From JBBKXP01 sp038251315 (GTDB taxonomy: Bacteria > Pseudomonadota > Alphaproteobacteria > Rhodobacterales > Rhodobacteraceae): DNA of 64,000 nt. Under the pieces are notes generated by a model. That model saw only the letters and a program-made list of their open reading frames with translations, was not told where the DNA came from and searched no databases. Location: NCBI GenBank assembly GCA_038251315.1, contig JBBSBK010000004.1, positions 1 through 64,000 on the forward strand, written 5' to 3'. A program made the translations under genes and the position numbers. Below are positions 18,023 to 26,184 of the stretch, in pieces (the first letter of the stretch is position 1; every line of letters starts with the position of its first letter).

Positions 18023-20254
18023 ATGACAATCACGAATTCAAATCTGTTGGCCTTCCAAGGTGCAGTGGGCTTTGGTGCCGAAACGCAAGGCGGCCGAGGT
18101 GGTGAGGTGGTTAAAGTCACCAATCTGAATGACTCAGGCGTCGGTTCGCTACGTTGGGCGTTGGAAGTCCTTGATCAGCCCCGGATTGTCATTTTCGAAG
18201 TCGGGGGCATCATAAACCTCAAGGATGAGATCCAGATTAACGGCGACGTGACCGTCGCTGGTCAGACGGCGCCGGGCGGCATCACGGTTGCCGGGGCACG
18301 CTTGCGGGTTGTGGAAAGTGAAGTGATTATCCGGGGTGTTCACGTGCGTCCGGGCGATGACCCGGACGGCGACAAGCCCGATGACCGCGATGGCATCTCG
18401 GTTGGAAAATCCGGCGAGACAATCAAGAACGTGGTGATCGACAGCAACTCCATTTCGTGGTCGCTGGACGAAGCCTTGTCGTCTTGGGGCGATAACAGCA
18501 ACATCACGTTCTCGAACAATATTATTGCCGAAGCTCTTAATGATTCAATTCATTCCAAGGGAGAGCACAGCATGGGTTTGCTGGTTGGCGACGGAAGCTC
18601 CAATGTAAGCATCGTCGGCAATCTTCTTGCTCACAACAAGTTCCGCAACGCTACGATCAAGGACGATGCAAAGCAGATCGAGTTCATAAACAATGTGGTC
18701 TACAACTGGGGCAACAGCGGTTACGCGAGCAATGAAGGCTCGACCGGTCATGTAATCAACAACGTCTTCATCGCGGGCGCGGATTCCACAGGGCGCGAAG
18801 CGATCCGTTTTGAGTCTGGCTCTGCGTCGACTGCCTACTACGCCTCAGGGAACATTGGCGAAATCGGCGGAAGCGCCGTGTCGAAACTGCAAAGTAAATA
18901 TGTCTTCGACCCAGCCACAAAAACCGTGATTGATACCGCCGATGTGGTTGACCATGTGCTTTCTAACGCTGGAGCGAGCGCAGGCGGGCTTGACGCAATA
19001 GATGCACGCATCATCAAAACTGTACTGAATGGCACTGGGAAAATTATCGACTCCCAAGACCAGGTGGGCGGCTATCTTACGACAAAAGCGCAAAGTGCGC
19101 TGCTGGATACCGACAAAGACGGTATTCCTGATCAGTACGAGCGCCTGATCGGATCGAATGTGACCGTTGCAGATGCCCAGAAGGACGCGGATGGCGACGG
19201 CTATGCAAATATCGAAGACTATATCAACGGCCTGCTTGATGGCTTTAACGTGCAGACCGCCGCGCCGAAACCAACCGGGCAGCCTGCATCCCCAGTGACG
19301 GTTGACGTGCCGCAGCCCGGGGCGATCCTTGTGGGAAGCGATATTTCCGGCCCGGTCGCCACAACGACGGGACCAGACAAAACGATCACCGTGGAAGCTG
19401 AATCCCTTATCCTGACGCAAGGCTTCAAGACAGAAAAAGTCGGCGCGGCGTCCAGCGACAAGGTGATAAAGGGCAGCACGGATGGAATCAACGAAGCCGG
19501 TATGACGTTCAAGGGTGCGGCAGGTAAATACGATCTGTCGATCGACTACTTTGACGAGGCCGATGGTGTCAGCACGCTGCTGGTGACGGTGAACGGCAAA
19601 GAGGTCGCGAACTGGAAGTGGGACCTGAAGCTTGGCAGCAACAACGCCAATGACCTGACCGCCAGCACCAAAGTCATCAGTGGGCTGAAACTGGCCGCAG
19701 GTGATGAGATCAGGCTGACGGGTGTCGCGAACAAAGGCGAAGCGTTGCGGATTGACAAGCTCACGTTTGACAGTGTTGCAGATACCGTGACGCCTGCACC
19801 GACAAAAACCACTGTTGCAGCCATCGGCGAGTATATCAGTCTGGAAGCGGAAAGTTTTGATCTGAGCGGCTTTGTGACGGAAAGCCTCAAAGCGGCCAAG
19901 AACGGTGCCGTCATAAGACGCGATGGCACGGGCGAGCATCGTGCCGATGCTGATTTCGCCGGAAAGTCCGGCACCTATGATGTGCGTGTCAACTATTTCG
20001 ACGAGAATGACGGAAACAGCAAGCTTTCGCTTCTGGTGAACGGAAAGATTGTTGAATCATGGAGATGGGACGAGGAACTGGGAAGCGCCAATGCCAACAG
20101 CAAGACGGCGACGTCGCATATTATCCGGGATCTTTCCATTTCGGCGGGTGACCAGGTCTCGCTGATCGGCGATGACTTCGGCGGCGGAGAACCCCTGCGG
20201 ATCGATAGCCTCGAATTCATTCCCGACAACTTCTCGACCGCAATCGGGGTTTGA
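18023..20254 (+). CDS. Pectate-lyase-like beta-helix protein with two carbohydrate-binding modules
   Basis: A 743-residue protein. Residues ~7-340 match the right-handed beta-helix polysaccharide lyase pattern of PL1-type pectate lyases (GFGAETQGGRGGEVVKVTNL; DVTVAGQTAPGGITV; NIIAEALNDSIHSKGEHSMG). Residues ~360-405 hold calcium-binding, thrombospondin-3-like turns (DTDKDGIPDQYE, DADGDGYANIEDYI). Two carbohydrate-binding modules follow at ~453-588 and ~602-735 with the motifs YFDEADG/YFDENDG and GGEPLRIDSLEF. Cleavage of a uronate-containing polymer is the family function. No classical signal peptide is visible, so type I or another secretion route is possible. The ATG follows GAAGAG. The catalytic residues were not assigned with certainty. 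Confidence 0.8.
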   Translation: MTITNSNLLAFQGAVGFGAETQGGRGGEVVKVTNLNDSGVGSLRWALEVLDQPRIVIFEVGGIINLKDEIQINGDVTVAGQTAPGGITVAGARLRVVESEVIIRGVHVRPGDDPDGDKPDDRDGISVGKSGETIKNVVIDSNSISWSLDEALSSWGDNSNITFSNNIIAEALNDSIHSKGEHSMGLLVGDGSSNVSIVGNLLAHNKFRNATIKDDAKQIEFINNVVYNWGNSGYASNEGSTGHVINNVFIAGADSTGREAIRFESGSASTAYYASGNIGEIGGSAVSKLQSKYVFDPATKTVIDTADVVDHVLSNAGASAGGLDAIDARIIKTVLNGTGKIIDSQDQVGGYLTTKAQSALLDTDKDGIPDQYERLIGSNVTVADAQKDADGDGYANIEDYINGLLDGFNVQTAAPKPTGQPASPVTVDVPQPGAILVGSDISGPVATTTGPDKTITVEAESLILTQGFKTEKVGAASSDKVIKGSTDGINEAGMTFKGAAGKYDLSIDYFDEADGVSTLLVTVNGKEVANWKWDLKLGSNNANDLTASTKVISGLKLAAGDEIRLTGVANKGEALRIDKLTFDSVADTVTPAPTKTTVAAIGEYISLEAESFDLSGFVTESLKAAKNGAVIRRDGTGEHRADADFAGKSGTYDVRVNYFDENDGNSKLSLLVNGKIVESWRWDEELGSANANSKTATSHIIRDLSISAGDQVSLIGDDFGGGEPLRIDSLEFIPDNFSTAIGV

Positions 20255-20264
20255 CCGATCGCGT

Positions 20265-20495
20265 TTAAGGTTGCCAGAGTACCCGTGCGAGGTCGCCCGG
20301 GTGGCGGAAACGGGTGTGCGGTCGTTCCAGTCGGTATGCCAGTATTGCTTGACCCGATATTGGGACACTGCATCGGTTCGCAGACTGGAAAGTCAGACTT
20401 GTTCGCCGCCACCCTTCAACATCTGGTCGGGATGTTTCGGAAAGTGCTGCGGCGCAATTCGTCCGACCAGCCTGCAACCTTTCGCCAAGGCCAGG
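20265..20495 (-). pseudogene. Displaced, degraded copy of the toxin C-terminal tip
   Basis: On the minus strand, immediately after the immunity gene's stop, one frame encodes LVGRIAPQ...DQMLKGGGEQV, an in-frame TGA at 20393-20395, then QYWHTDWNDRTPVSATRATS. The intact effector upstream ends LVGTIAPQ...TKMLRGGGEQV(Y)...QYLHTDWNDRAPVSATRATS. The match covers roughly the last 70 residues of the effector and the alignment continues in the same frame through the stop. It has no start codon of its own. This fits an orphan toxin-tip module left by recombination at a polymorphic toxin locus; the stop codon shows it is now degraded. Confidence 0.7.
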
Positions 20496-20969
20496 TCAGG
20501 CAGACCACGGGTTCGGATGTGTCGCAAGCCAACGGGAGTATGCGTCGATTCTGCTATTGTCCGGTGGTTCGGAACCCAGGTTGAACACCGGCACGGCCCG
20601 CCAATAGATCGGATCAAGCCGTGACGAGAGCCATTGGAACAGGCCCGGTTCAACGTAGGGGCCGCCGTCGGCCATGATGCGATCAACCGACGTCATCGCC
20701 GAGGATATGTAGGCCAGCGCCGACAACGTATCTGCACTGTGCAACGCGGTTTCCACATGCCCGGCCCAACGCTCTGCCGACAGGGCGCTTTCGTGCAACT
20801 TCGCAATCAGATTGGCGGGACGCTTCTGCGATGACAGCCCATAGCGCTGCTGGATCAGATCCGGCAACGGAGTATTGTCGACAAGGATCATCTCATCCGT
20901 TGCAAGCTGACGTGCGTGATCGCGCATGGCGGCAATCGCATCGACAAAGATCGCGGTTTCAGCTTTCAT
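20496..20969 (-). CDS. Probable immunity protein for the adjacent effector
   Basis: A 157-residue soluble protein of no family I recognise, acidic and helix-rich by composition. It sits directly after the toxin-like gene: ATG 20969 overlaps the effector's TGA in an ATGA junction and is preceded by GGGGA, so I prefer it to the ATG nine bases upstream. Small, unrelated genes in this position downstream of polymorphic toxins are usually cognate immunity proteins, and that is the only basis for the call. It is followed by the displaced toxin tip, which supports the interpretation. Confidence 0.6.
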   Translation of the reverse strand: MKAETAIFVDAIAAMRDHARQLATDEMILVDNTPLPDLIQQRYGLSSQKRPANLIAKLHESALSAERWAGHVETALHSADTLSALAYISSAMTSVDRIMADGGPYVEPGLFQWLSSRLDPIYWRAVPVFNLGSEPPDNSRIDAYSRWLATHPNPWSA

Positions 20970-22672
20970 AGATCGCATTCCCCTGCATGACCGGCCTGCG
21001 AAGTCGCCCGAGTCGCAGACACAGGCGCACGGTCGTTCCAGTCGGTATGAAGATATTGCCGCATCTGGGATTCCGGAATAGCGGGGCGACCGGGGATGTA
21101 AACCTGCTCGCCGCCGCCTCGCAGCATTTTCGTCGGATCAACATCGGAGATTTGTGGCGCAATCGTGCCGACCAAGCCAGCAGGCGGCGGCGGAACTGCG
21201 GCTGAGACATAGGCTCCGCCCTCATTCCATCCGTTCAGGACGGCGTCGCGCGATCGCCATGCCGCCTCGTCGGATGGAGGTTCGGCCCGGCTCCAGAACG
21301 ATCCGTTAATCTTTTCCGGGCCATCTATTACGCGATACAGAGTCCGCGGCGACTCCGAAAAGTTCACGACAGTCGGTTTGGTCGAGAACGTCTTCAACAT
21401 GTCTGTGGCCCGGCCGCCTACGTCTTGTTGCAGAAATGTTCGCAGTTCGGGTGTCAGTTTGGGGTCGGCCAGAAGCTCAGTGCGCCAGCGCGCCGACCGA
21501 ACGCCGCTGTCGACCATCCACCGCTTTGTCGCATCATCAATCGGCTCTGCCCCGGCCTCAAGCGCGTTCTTGTCAAAGCCGATCCGGGCCATCGTTTCCT
21601 GCCAGCTTTCAAAGCTTTGGCGGGCCATCACAGTCGCGCGGCGCACGACGATGCTTTGGTGCGGCAGCAGGCGCCAGGCCTTGGTTGCGTATTGGCCGAT
21701 GCCGCGCGCGATACGGGCGCTGATTTCTGCGGCAACTTCATCAAACTTCTGCCGCGCCATGCCGCGCACTGTCTCGATGCTGGCCAACAGGTCGGTCATG
21801 CCGAACCGGCGCGCTTGGGCGGCGCAATCGTCCAGAAACTCATCAAATTTGGCCGCCACCTCGGCCACTTTGCCGGCAAGCCCTTCGCCCAGTTCCTTGA
21901 CGAAGCGGTAGCCGTTGATCCGCGCAATTCCGGTCCTGTGCAAGGCCCGGTTGATGTAGACCAGCAGGCGGCCCATCTCGCCCGCGTTTTTCCAGATGAT
22001 CTTGATCACTCCCTTTGCCAGCGACCCGAGCGAGGGAACAAGACCGATCAGGCAGGCAAATACCCCGACCCAAACGCCAATTTCCGTATAGCGTCGATCC
22101 CAGAGCAGGGCTTTGCCATTGGCAACCAGATCGCGCGCATCGGCAACCTGATCAATGCCGGGCACGGCGGTGACAATGGCGTTCGTCACAATCTGCCCGG
22201 TGGTCATATCGTCGTTGAAATCGCCCATCGCGACGTTGCCGACCCATGCTGCACCATCGCCAACTGCGCGGCCCGCCGACACGACGCCATCGGCGGCCCA
22301 TTCCAGCCAGCCCCGTTCATCCTTGACCGGCGCAGGTTCGGTAAAGGGCACGGGCTCGGTCGGATCATCAAAAAAGAAAACCTCGACCGGGCCATCGTGG
22401 CCACCCAGATCGACATGCACAAAATTGTGTGACGCACTGGGGCCGATGCTGACAACGCCTTCATGCAGGACCGTCCCGCCTGGCTTGCCGCCGTTCGGGG
22501 TCTGCACAACGAAGGTGGCATCCGTAACCGGATCGCCTTCTGTGTATTCATAGCGGACATGAACCCAGTTGCCCTCGTGGCACCGCACGCAGCCCCCGCC
22601 GACGGCCTGTCCGTGCTGCGAGGATGCTTCCGCTTGTGTGGCGGCGAATTCACCCTGGCTTCTATCAGCCAT
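20966..22672 (-). CDS. Type VI secretion polymorphic-toxin-like effector
   Basis: A 568-residue protein coupled by an 8-base overlap to a DUF4123 chaperone gene, which marks it as a likely T6SS cargo effector. The N-terminus has a CVRC pair (C28, C31) followed by a beta-rich stretch to ~110. A pre-toxin-like PGIDQVADARDLVANGKALL lies at ~171-190, a hydrophobic segment at ~198-220, and long helices at ~230-400. The C-terminus (~440-568: LYRVIDGPEKINGSFWSR, then MLRGGGEQVYIPG) probably carries the toxic activity. It loosely resembles ADP-ribosyltransferase-type tips, but I cannot confirm the catalytic residues. No clear PAAR motif is seen. A degraded second copy of the tip follows the immunity gene. 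Confidence 0.7.
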   Translation of the reverse strand: MADRSQGEFAATQAEASSQHGQAVGGGCVRCHEGNWVHVRYEYTEGDPVTDATFVVQTPNGGKPGGTVLHEGVVSIGPSASHNFVHVDLGGHDGPVEVFFFDDPTEPVPFTEPAPVKDERGWLEWAADGVVSAGRAVGDGAAWVGNVAMGDFNDDMTTGQIVTNAIVTAVPGIDQVADARDLVANGKALLWDRRYTEIGVWVGVFACLIGLVPSLGSLAKGVIKIIWKNAGEMGRLLVYINRALHRTGIARINGYRFVKELGEGLAGKVAEVAAKFDEFLDDCAAQARRFGMTDLLASIETVRGMARQKFDEVAAEISARIARGIGQYATKAWRLLPHQSIVVRRATVMARQSFESWQETMARIGFDKNALEAGAEPIDDATKRWMVDSGVRSARWRTELLADPKLTPELRTFLQQDVGGRATDMLKTFSTKPTVVNFSESPRTLYRVIDGPEKINGSFWSRAEPPSDEAAWRSRDAVLNGWNEGGAYVSAAVPPPPAGLVGTIAPQISDVDPTKMLRGGGEQVYIPGRPAIPESQMRQYLHTDWNDRAPVSATRATSQAGHAGECDL

Positions 22673-24074
22673 TTGCAGGGCGGTCCAGCGCGTCAGCGCG
22701 ACGGTTCATCTCTGACAAAATAAAATCCTCGAAATGCGCTAACTCAGTGAACACGGATCGCATTCTGTCGTGCAATGGGTCAACCAGAAAGTGTGGCCCA
22801 TAAAGACAGGCCAGAACATAATGCGCCCGAATTTTCAGCGTATCCGAGCCTAGAGCCAGCAGGCCGGCCTTGATTTGCTGGTCGTGGCACAACTGGATGA
22901 AGGCGTTGACCTGCGTCTGATTGGAAAAGCCCCAGTCCGGCCGCAGCAGCCGCCCCAACCAGACCGCAAGCGAATCCGTCGTGGCAAACGCGCCCTGCAG
23001 TGCAGAGCGTGCCTTGACGGTCCCCGCTGCACCGCTGACCAGCACGAAAAGAGGGCCGCTCGTCAGCACTTCTTCAAAACGCTTGGCGCTGACCGCATGA
23101 AAACGCGCTTTCGTGAGATGAGACTCGGCCCACCCGGAATGGCGCGGGTCGCGAAAGAGATTGGTCCCGAAGAAAAGCGCGCAGGACGCAAGGCGCGCCA
23201 GATCGCTTCGCCGCTCAAATCCATGCGGGGCAAGGTCAGACACGATCTGCCGGATCATCGCTGCGATGGGTGCCGCCTCGGAAATACCGAGTGCCGCGGC
23301 CTGCCTGGGGGCCGAAGTGATCAGGCTTTGGGCGAATTCTGCAGCAAATCTGTCTTCGACATTTGCATCGAACGCCTGCCGGTAGGCCGCGCGCAGAACG
23401 AACGGCTTGCGCTCCGGCTGTTCGGCCATGGCGTTCTTCACAACCCAGGTCTCAGAGGGTGTCGGCACGATGAAACTGTGGATTGGCGTCCCATCACGCA
23501 AGAAAAGGAACCGCGCAAGATCAGATGGATGATCAGCAAGAACACGCAAGACGGCAAGCAGGCTTTTCGGCTCCCAGAAGCGGAAATAGAACCACTTTCC
23601 CTCGGGGTCCTGCACCCGAACGAAGCTGCGGAAATGCCGGACAAGTTCGCCCGGTGATGCGCTGGTCCGCAGATAAACGGCGGGCGCGCGATCCCAATGA
23701 TCCCATGCGTTGTCGCTTTGTGTCATCAGACGTTGTAAGAAACGATCATCCGGAGACAGTTGCAGAATATACGGGGCGACGTCGGAAAGCTCTGTCGCGG
23801 CCTCTCCGAAGAAAAGGCTTTCGCAGGGGGTCGGAGCCACCGATTGCGGCCCGTCAAATTGCGCGATCCTCCCGGCATCCACGATCGCATAGCAGTGAAG
23901 CGGCGGTGCCTCGATTGCGTCACCATCAGCCGGCGCTTGCGGATCGGCGCTGAACGGTCTGAAGTCTCCGAAAAGTGGAAATTCAAGTTCGACGGGAGAA
24001 TAGCGTTCCGGATAGGTATCGCGTTGCTCATCCAGTGGTGCGAAAGCGTCCAGCTTTTTGAAATCCAGACTCAT
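22665..24074 (-). CDS. DUF4123-family T6SS effector chaperone/adaptor
   Basis: A 469-residue protein. Its N-terminal ~60-200 matches the DUF4123 pattern (CYAIVDAGRIAQF; ESLFFGEAATELSDVAPYILQL; FRFWEPKSLLAVL). DUF4123 proteins (Tap-1/TEC) bind an effector and load it on VgrG. The remaining ~270 residues are unrecognised and make this longer than the minimal DUF4123 proteins. It overlaps the effector start by 8 bases, so both are co-translated. No vgrG, hcp or structural T6SS genes are in the window, so this is an auxiliary cassette. Confidence 0.82.
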   Translation of the reverse strand: MSLDFKKLDAFAPLDEQRDTYPERYSPVELEFPLFGDFRPFSADPQAPADGDAIEAPPLHCYAIVDAGRIAQFDGPQSVAPTPCESLFFGEAATELSDVAPYILQLSPDDRFLQRLMTQSDNAWDHWDRAPAVYLRTSASPGELVRHFRSFVRVQDPEGKWFYFRFWEPKSLLAVLRVLADHPSDLARFLFLRDGTPIHSFIVPTPSETWVVKNAMAEQPERKPFVLRAAYRQAFDANVEDRFAAEFAQSLITSAPRQAAALGISEAAPIAAMIRQIVSDLAPHGFERRSDLARLASCALFFGTNLFRDPRHSGWAESHLTKARFHAVSAKRFEEVLTSGPLFVLVSGAAGTVKARSALQGAFATTDSLAVWLGRLLRPDWGFSNQTQVNAFIQLCHDQQIKAGLLALGSDTLKIRAHYVLACLYGPHFLVDPLHDRMRSVFTELAHFEDFILSEMNRRADALDRPANG

Positions 24075-24387
24075 ATGGCTGCGTCGCGCGTGATTTCTGT
24101 CAAACTTTGGTTCCGAGACTACGGCAGGATCGTGTACTGGCTGAATTTGAAAACCGGATTTGGCTACGGGTCACTTTTGAGGTTGTTTACAAAAAAACTC
24201 ATGAAAGGCAATGCGCGTTTTGCCAAGGAACAGGAGGCATGGGTTAAAGTTGATGATCGCTTTTCCCGTGGCATCTTTGGCCTTCATCATGAAATGGCTT
24301 CCTTTTCGTTGGTTGACCATGCAGCCCTGTGCGGAACAGCACCATCGGGCGCAAAAAGCCATCTCTTCACACCAATTGCAGATTACC
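24075..24387. other. Intergenic region upstream of the effector operon
   Basis: About 310 bases between the start of the DUF4123 gene and the stop of the BtpA-family gene, lower in GC than the neighbours. It must contain the promoter of the effector cassette. I saw no gene, repeat or convincing promoter hexamers. Confidence 0.4.
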
Positions 24388-25260
24388 CTAGTCAGATCGG
24401 TCGGACGTTTGCGAGGACCCCTCGGACAACCCTTCTGCGGCACGCGCTGTAAAACGGTGCACCCGTTCCGGATCAACCGGGTTCCACCAGACACCGCCCA
24501 CTTTCAACGACGAGGCGACAATCACCCCGTTGGTGCGCGACAGGATCGACACGATGTTGTCTTCGGTGACACCCGACCCGACCAGAACCGGCAGATGCGT
24601 CGCGGCAGCGATTTCGTCGATTTCCTCGGGGTTGGCGGAATGTCCGGTGCGCTGACCCGTCGCAATCACGCAATCCGCATCGAAGAAAGCCAGGTCGCGG
24701 GTCAGTTCTGCCACCGACCGATCTGCGACGATGGCATGGCTGCCGTGTTTGACATGCGCATCGGCAAAGATGCGCACCGTCTCGGCTCGCAACAGCGACC
24801 GATAGCGCAGCGCTTCGCCTGCGCGACCCTCCATGAAACCCTCATTGGCGACATAGGCATTGGCCCATTGATTGACCCGGATAAAGGCAGCGCCACCCGC
24901 CACCGCCGTGGCAAGGGCCGGCAAGGGGGCGTTCGCCAGCACATTGATGCCCACAGGCACGCCCGTAGCCCGCCGCACACGGTCTGTTACCACCGACAGA
25001 AAGGCAGGCGTCTCGGGCCCGATATCTTCAGGTTTCAAGAATGGAATATCGCCGTGGTTCTCGATGATCAGCCCGTGCAGGCCGCCCGCCACCAGCGCTT
25101 CGGCATCGCGCAGGCAGGCGTCATACAGGCTTTCGACGGTTGCGTCGCGATAGCGCGGTGCGCCGGGGAAGGGCGGGCAATGGATCATTCCGATCAAAAC
25201 CTTTTCCCGCCCGAAGATTTCGCCTATCGCCCCTGAACTGCGGTTGGATATGGTTTGCAT
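24388..25260 (-). CDS. BtpA/SgcQ-family (beta/alpha)8-barrel protein
   Basis: A 290-residue protein with BtpA-family patterns: LIGMIHCPPFPGAPRY at the N-terminus, GLIIENHGDIPF, and VLVGSGVTEDNI near the C-terminus. Founding members are BtpA, linked to photosystem I stability in cyanobacteria, and SgcQ in a sugar operon of enterobacteria; the reaction is not established. ATG 25260 is preceded by GGAAGG. It is divergent from the kinase gene with about 33 bases between starts. A place among a sugar importer, kinase and hydrolase suggests a step in sugar or sugar-phosphate catabolism. Confidence 0.82.
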   Translation of the reverse strand: MQTISNRSSGAIGEIFGREKVLIGMIHCPPFPGAPRYRDATVESLYDACLRDAEALVAGGLHGLIIENHGDIPFLKPEDIGPETPAFLSVVTDRVRRATGVPVGINVLANAPLPALATAVAGGAAFIRVNQWANAYVANEGFMEGRAGEALRYRSLLRAETVRIFADAHVKHGSHAIVADRSVAELTRDLAFFDADCVIATGQRTGHSANPEEIDEIAAATHLPVLVGSGVTEDNIVSILSRTNGVIVASSLKVGGVWWNPVDPERVHRFTARAAEGLSEGSSQTSDRSD

Positions 25261-25293
25261 CAGAAGACCTTCCGGATGGAGTACGGCTGCACC

Positions 25294-26175
25294 ATGCGCG
25301 CCTTTGTGATTGGAAACGTGGCACTGGACGAGGCGCTGAGTGTCGACGACCTGCCGGTGCGTGGCACGTCGATCCACGGCACAGCAAGCCAGATTGATCT
25401 GGGGGGCAAGGGGGCCAACCAGGCGATCGTGCTGGGGCGTGCGGGGTTGGACTGCCGGTTTGCCGCACCCGTGGGCACGGACAGCCGGGCAGAGGATATC
25501 CGCCGCAGGCTGGCAGCCGAACCGGTAACGGTTGATTTTGTGCCAATCGAGGGGGTGGCAAGTGATCTGTCGATCATCCTGCGCACCCCGTCAGGTGACA
25601 ACGCGATCATCACTACCAATGCTGCCGCGACGGGCCTGACAGAGGCAACGGTGCACAGCGTGATGGCGGGGGCGCGCCCCGGCGATCTGCTGGTGATGCA
25701 AGGCAACCTTTCGGCTGACGCCACGCTTGCCGCGTTTCGCCGGGCGCGGGCGATGGGGATGCAGACGGCACTGAACCCCTCGCCGCTGCGTCCGTTCTTT
25801 GCGCAGCTTTGGCCGTTGGTCGATCTGGTTTTCCTGAACGAAAGCGAAGCCGCAACCCTTGGCGGTACTGCGGCACTTGGGGCGGCTGGCGTTGCGCAGA
25901 TCGTGCTGACGCTGGGGTCGGCGGGGGCACACCTGATCACGCCGGATGGCAGCGTGACCGTTCCGGCGCAGCCCTGCACCGTCGTTGATACCACCGGTGC
26001 CGGTGATTGTTTCATGGCGACCGCTCTGGCGTCATCCGCGCTTCGGGGCAAGCCCATGGATGCCCGCGCCCTGCGCCATGCGGCGGCGGCGGCGGCCATT
26101 ACCGTGTCACGTCCGGGCACAGGTGCGGCCCTTCCGACGCAGGCAGAACTGGCGGCCATCCTGAGCGAGCCGTGA
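25294..26175 (+). CDS. PfkB/ribokinase-family sugar kinase
   Basis: A 293-residue kinase with the two PfkB signatures: LGGKGANQAIVLGRAG near residue 39 and VVDTTGAGDCFMATALASS near residue 230, which includes the catalytic Asp of the GAGD anion hole. It phosphorylates a sugar or related alcohol using ATP. MRAFVIGN at 25294 is the start that matches family N-termini. ATG 25276 is an alternative. It is the only plus-strand gene in this catabolic cluster, divergent from btpA. The substrate is not deducible. Confidence 0.87.
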   Translation: MRAFVIGNVALDEALSVDDLPVRGTSIHGTASQIDLGGKGANQAIVLGRAGLDCRFAAPVGTDSRAEDIRRRLAAEPVTVDFVPIEGVASDLSIILRTPSGDNAIITTNAAATGLTEATVHSVMAGARPGDLLVMQGNLSADATLAAFRRARAMGMQTALNPSPLRPFFAQLWPLVDLVFLNESEAATLGGTAALGAAGVAQIVLTLGSAGAHLITPDGSVTVPAQPCTVVDTTGAGDCFMATALASSALRGKPMDARALRHAAAAAAITVSRPGTGAALPTQAELAAILSEP

Positions 26176-26184
26176 CAGCAGCTG

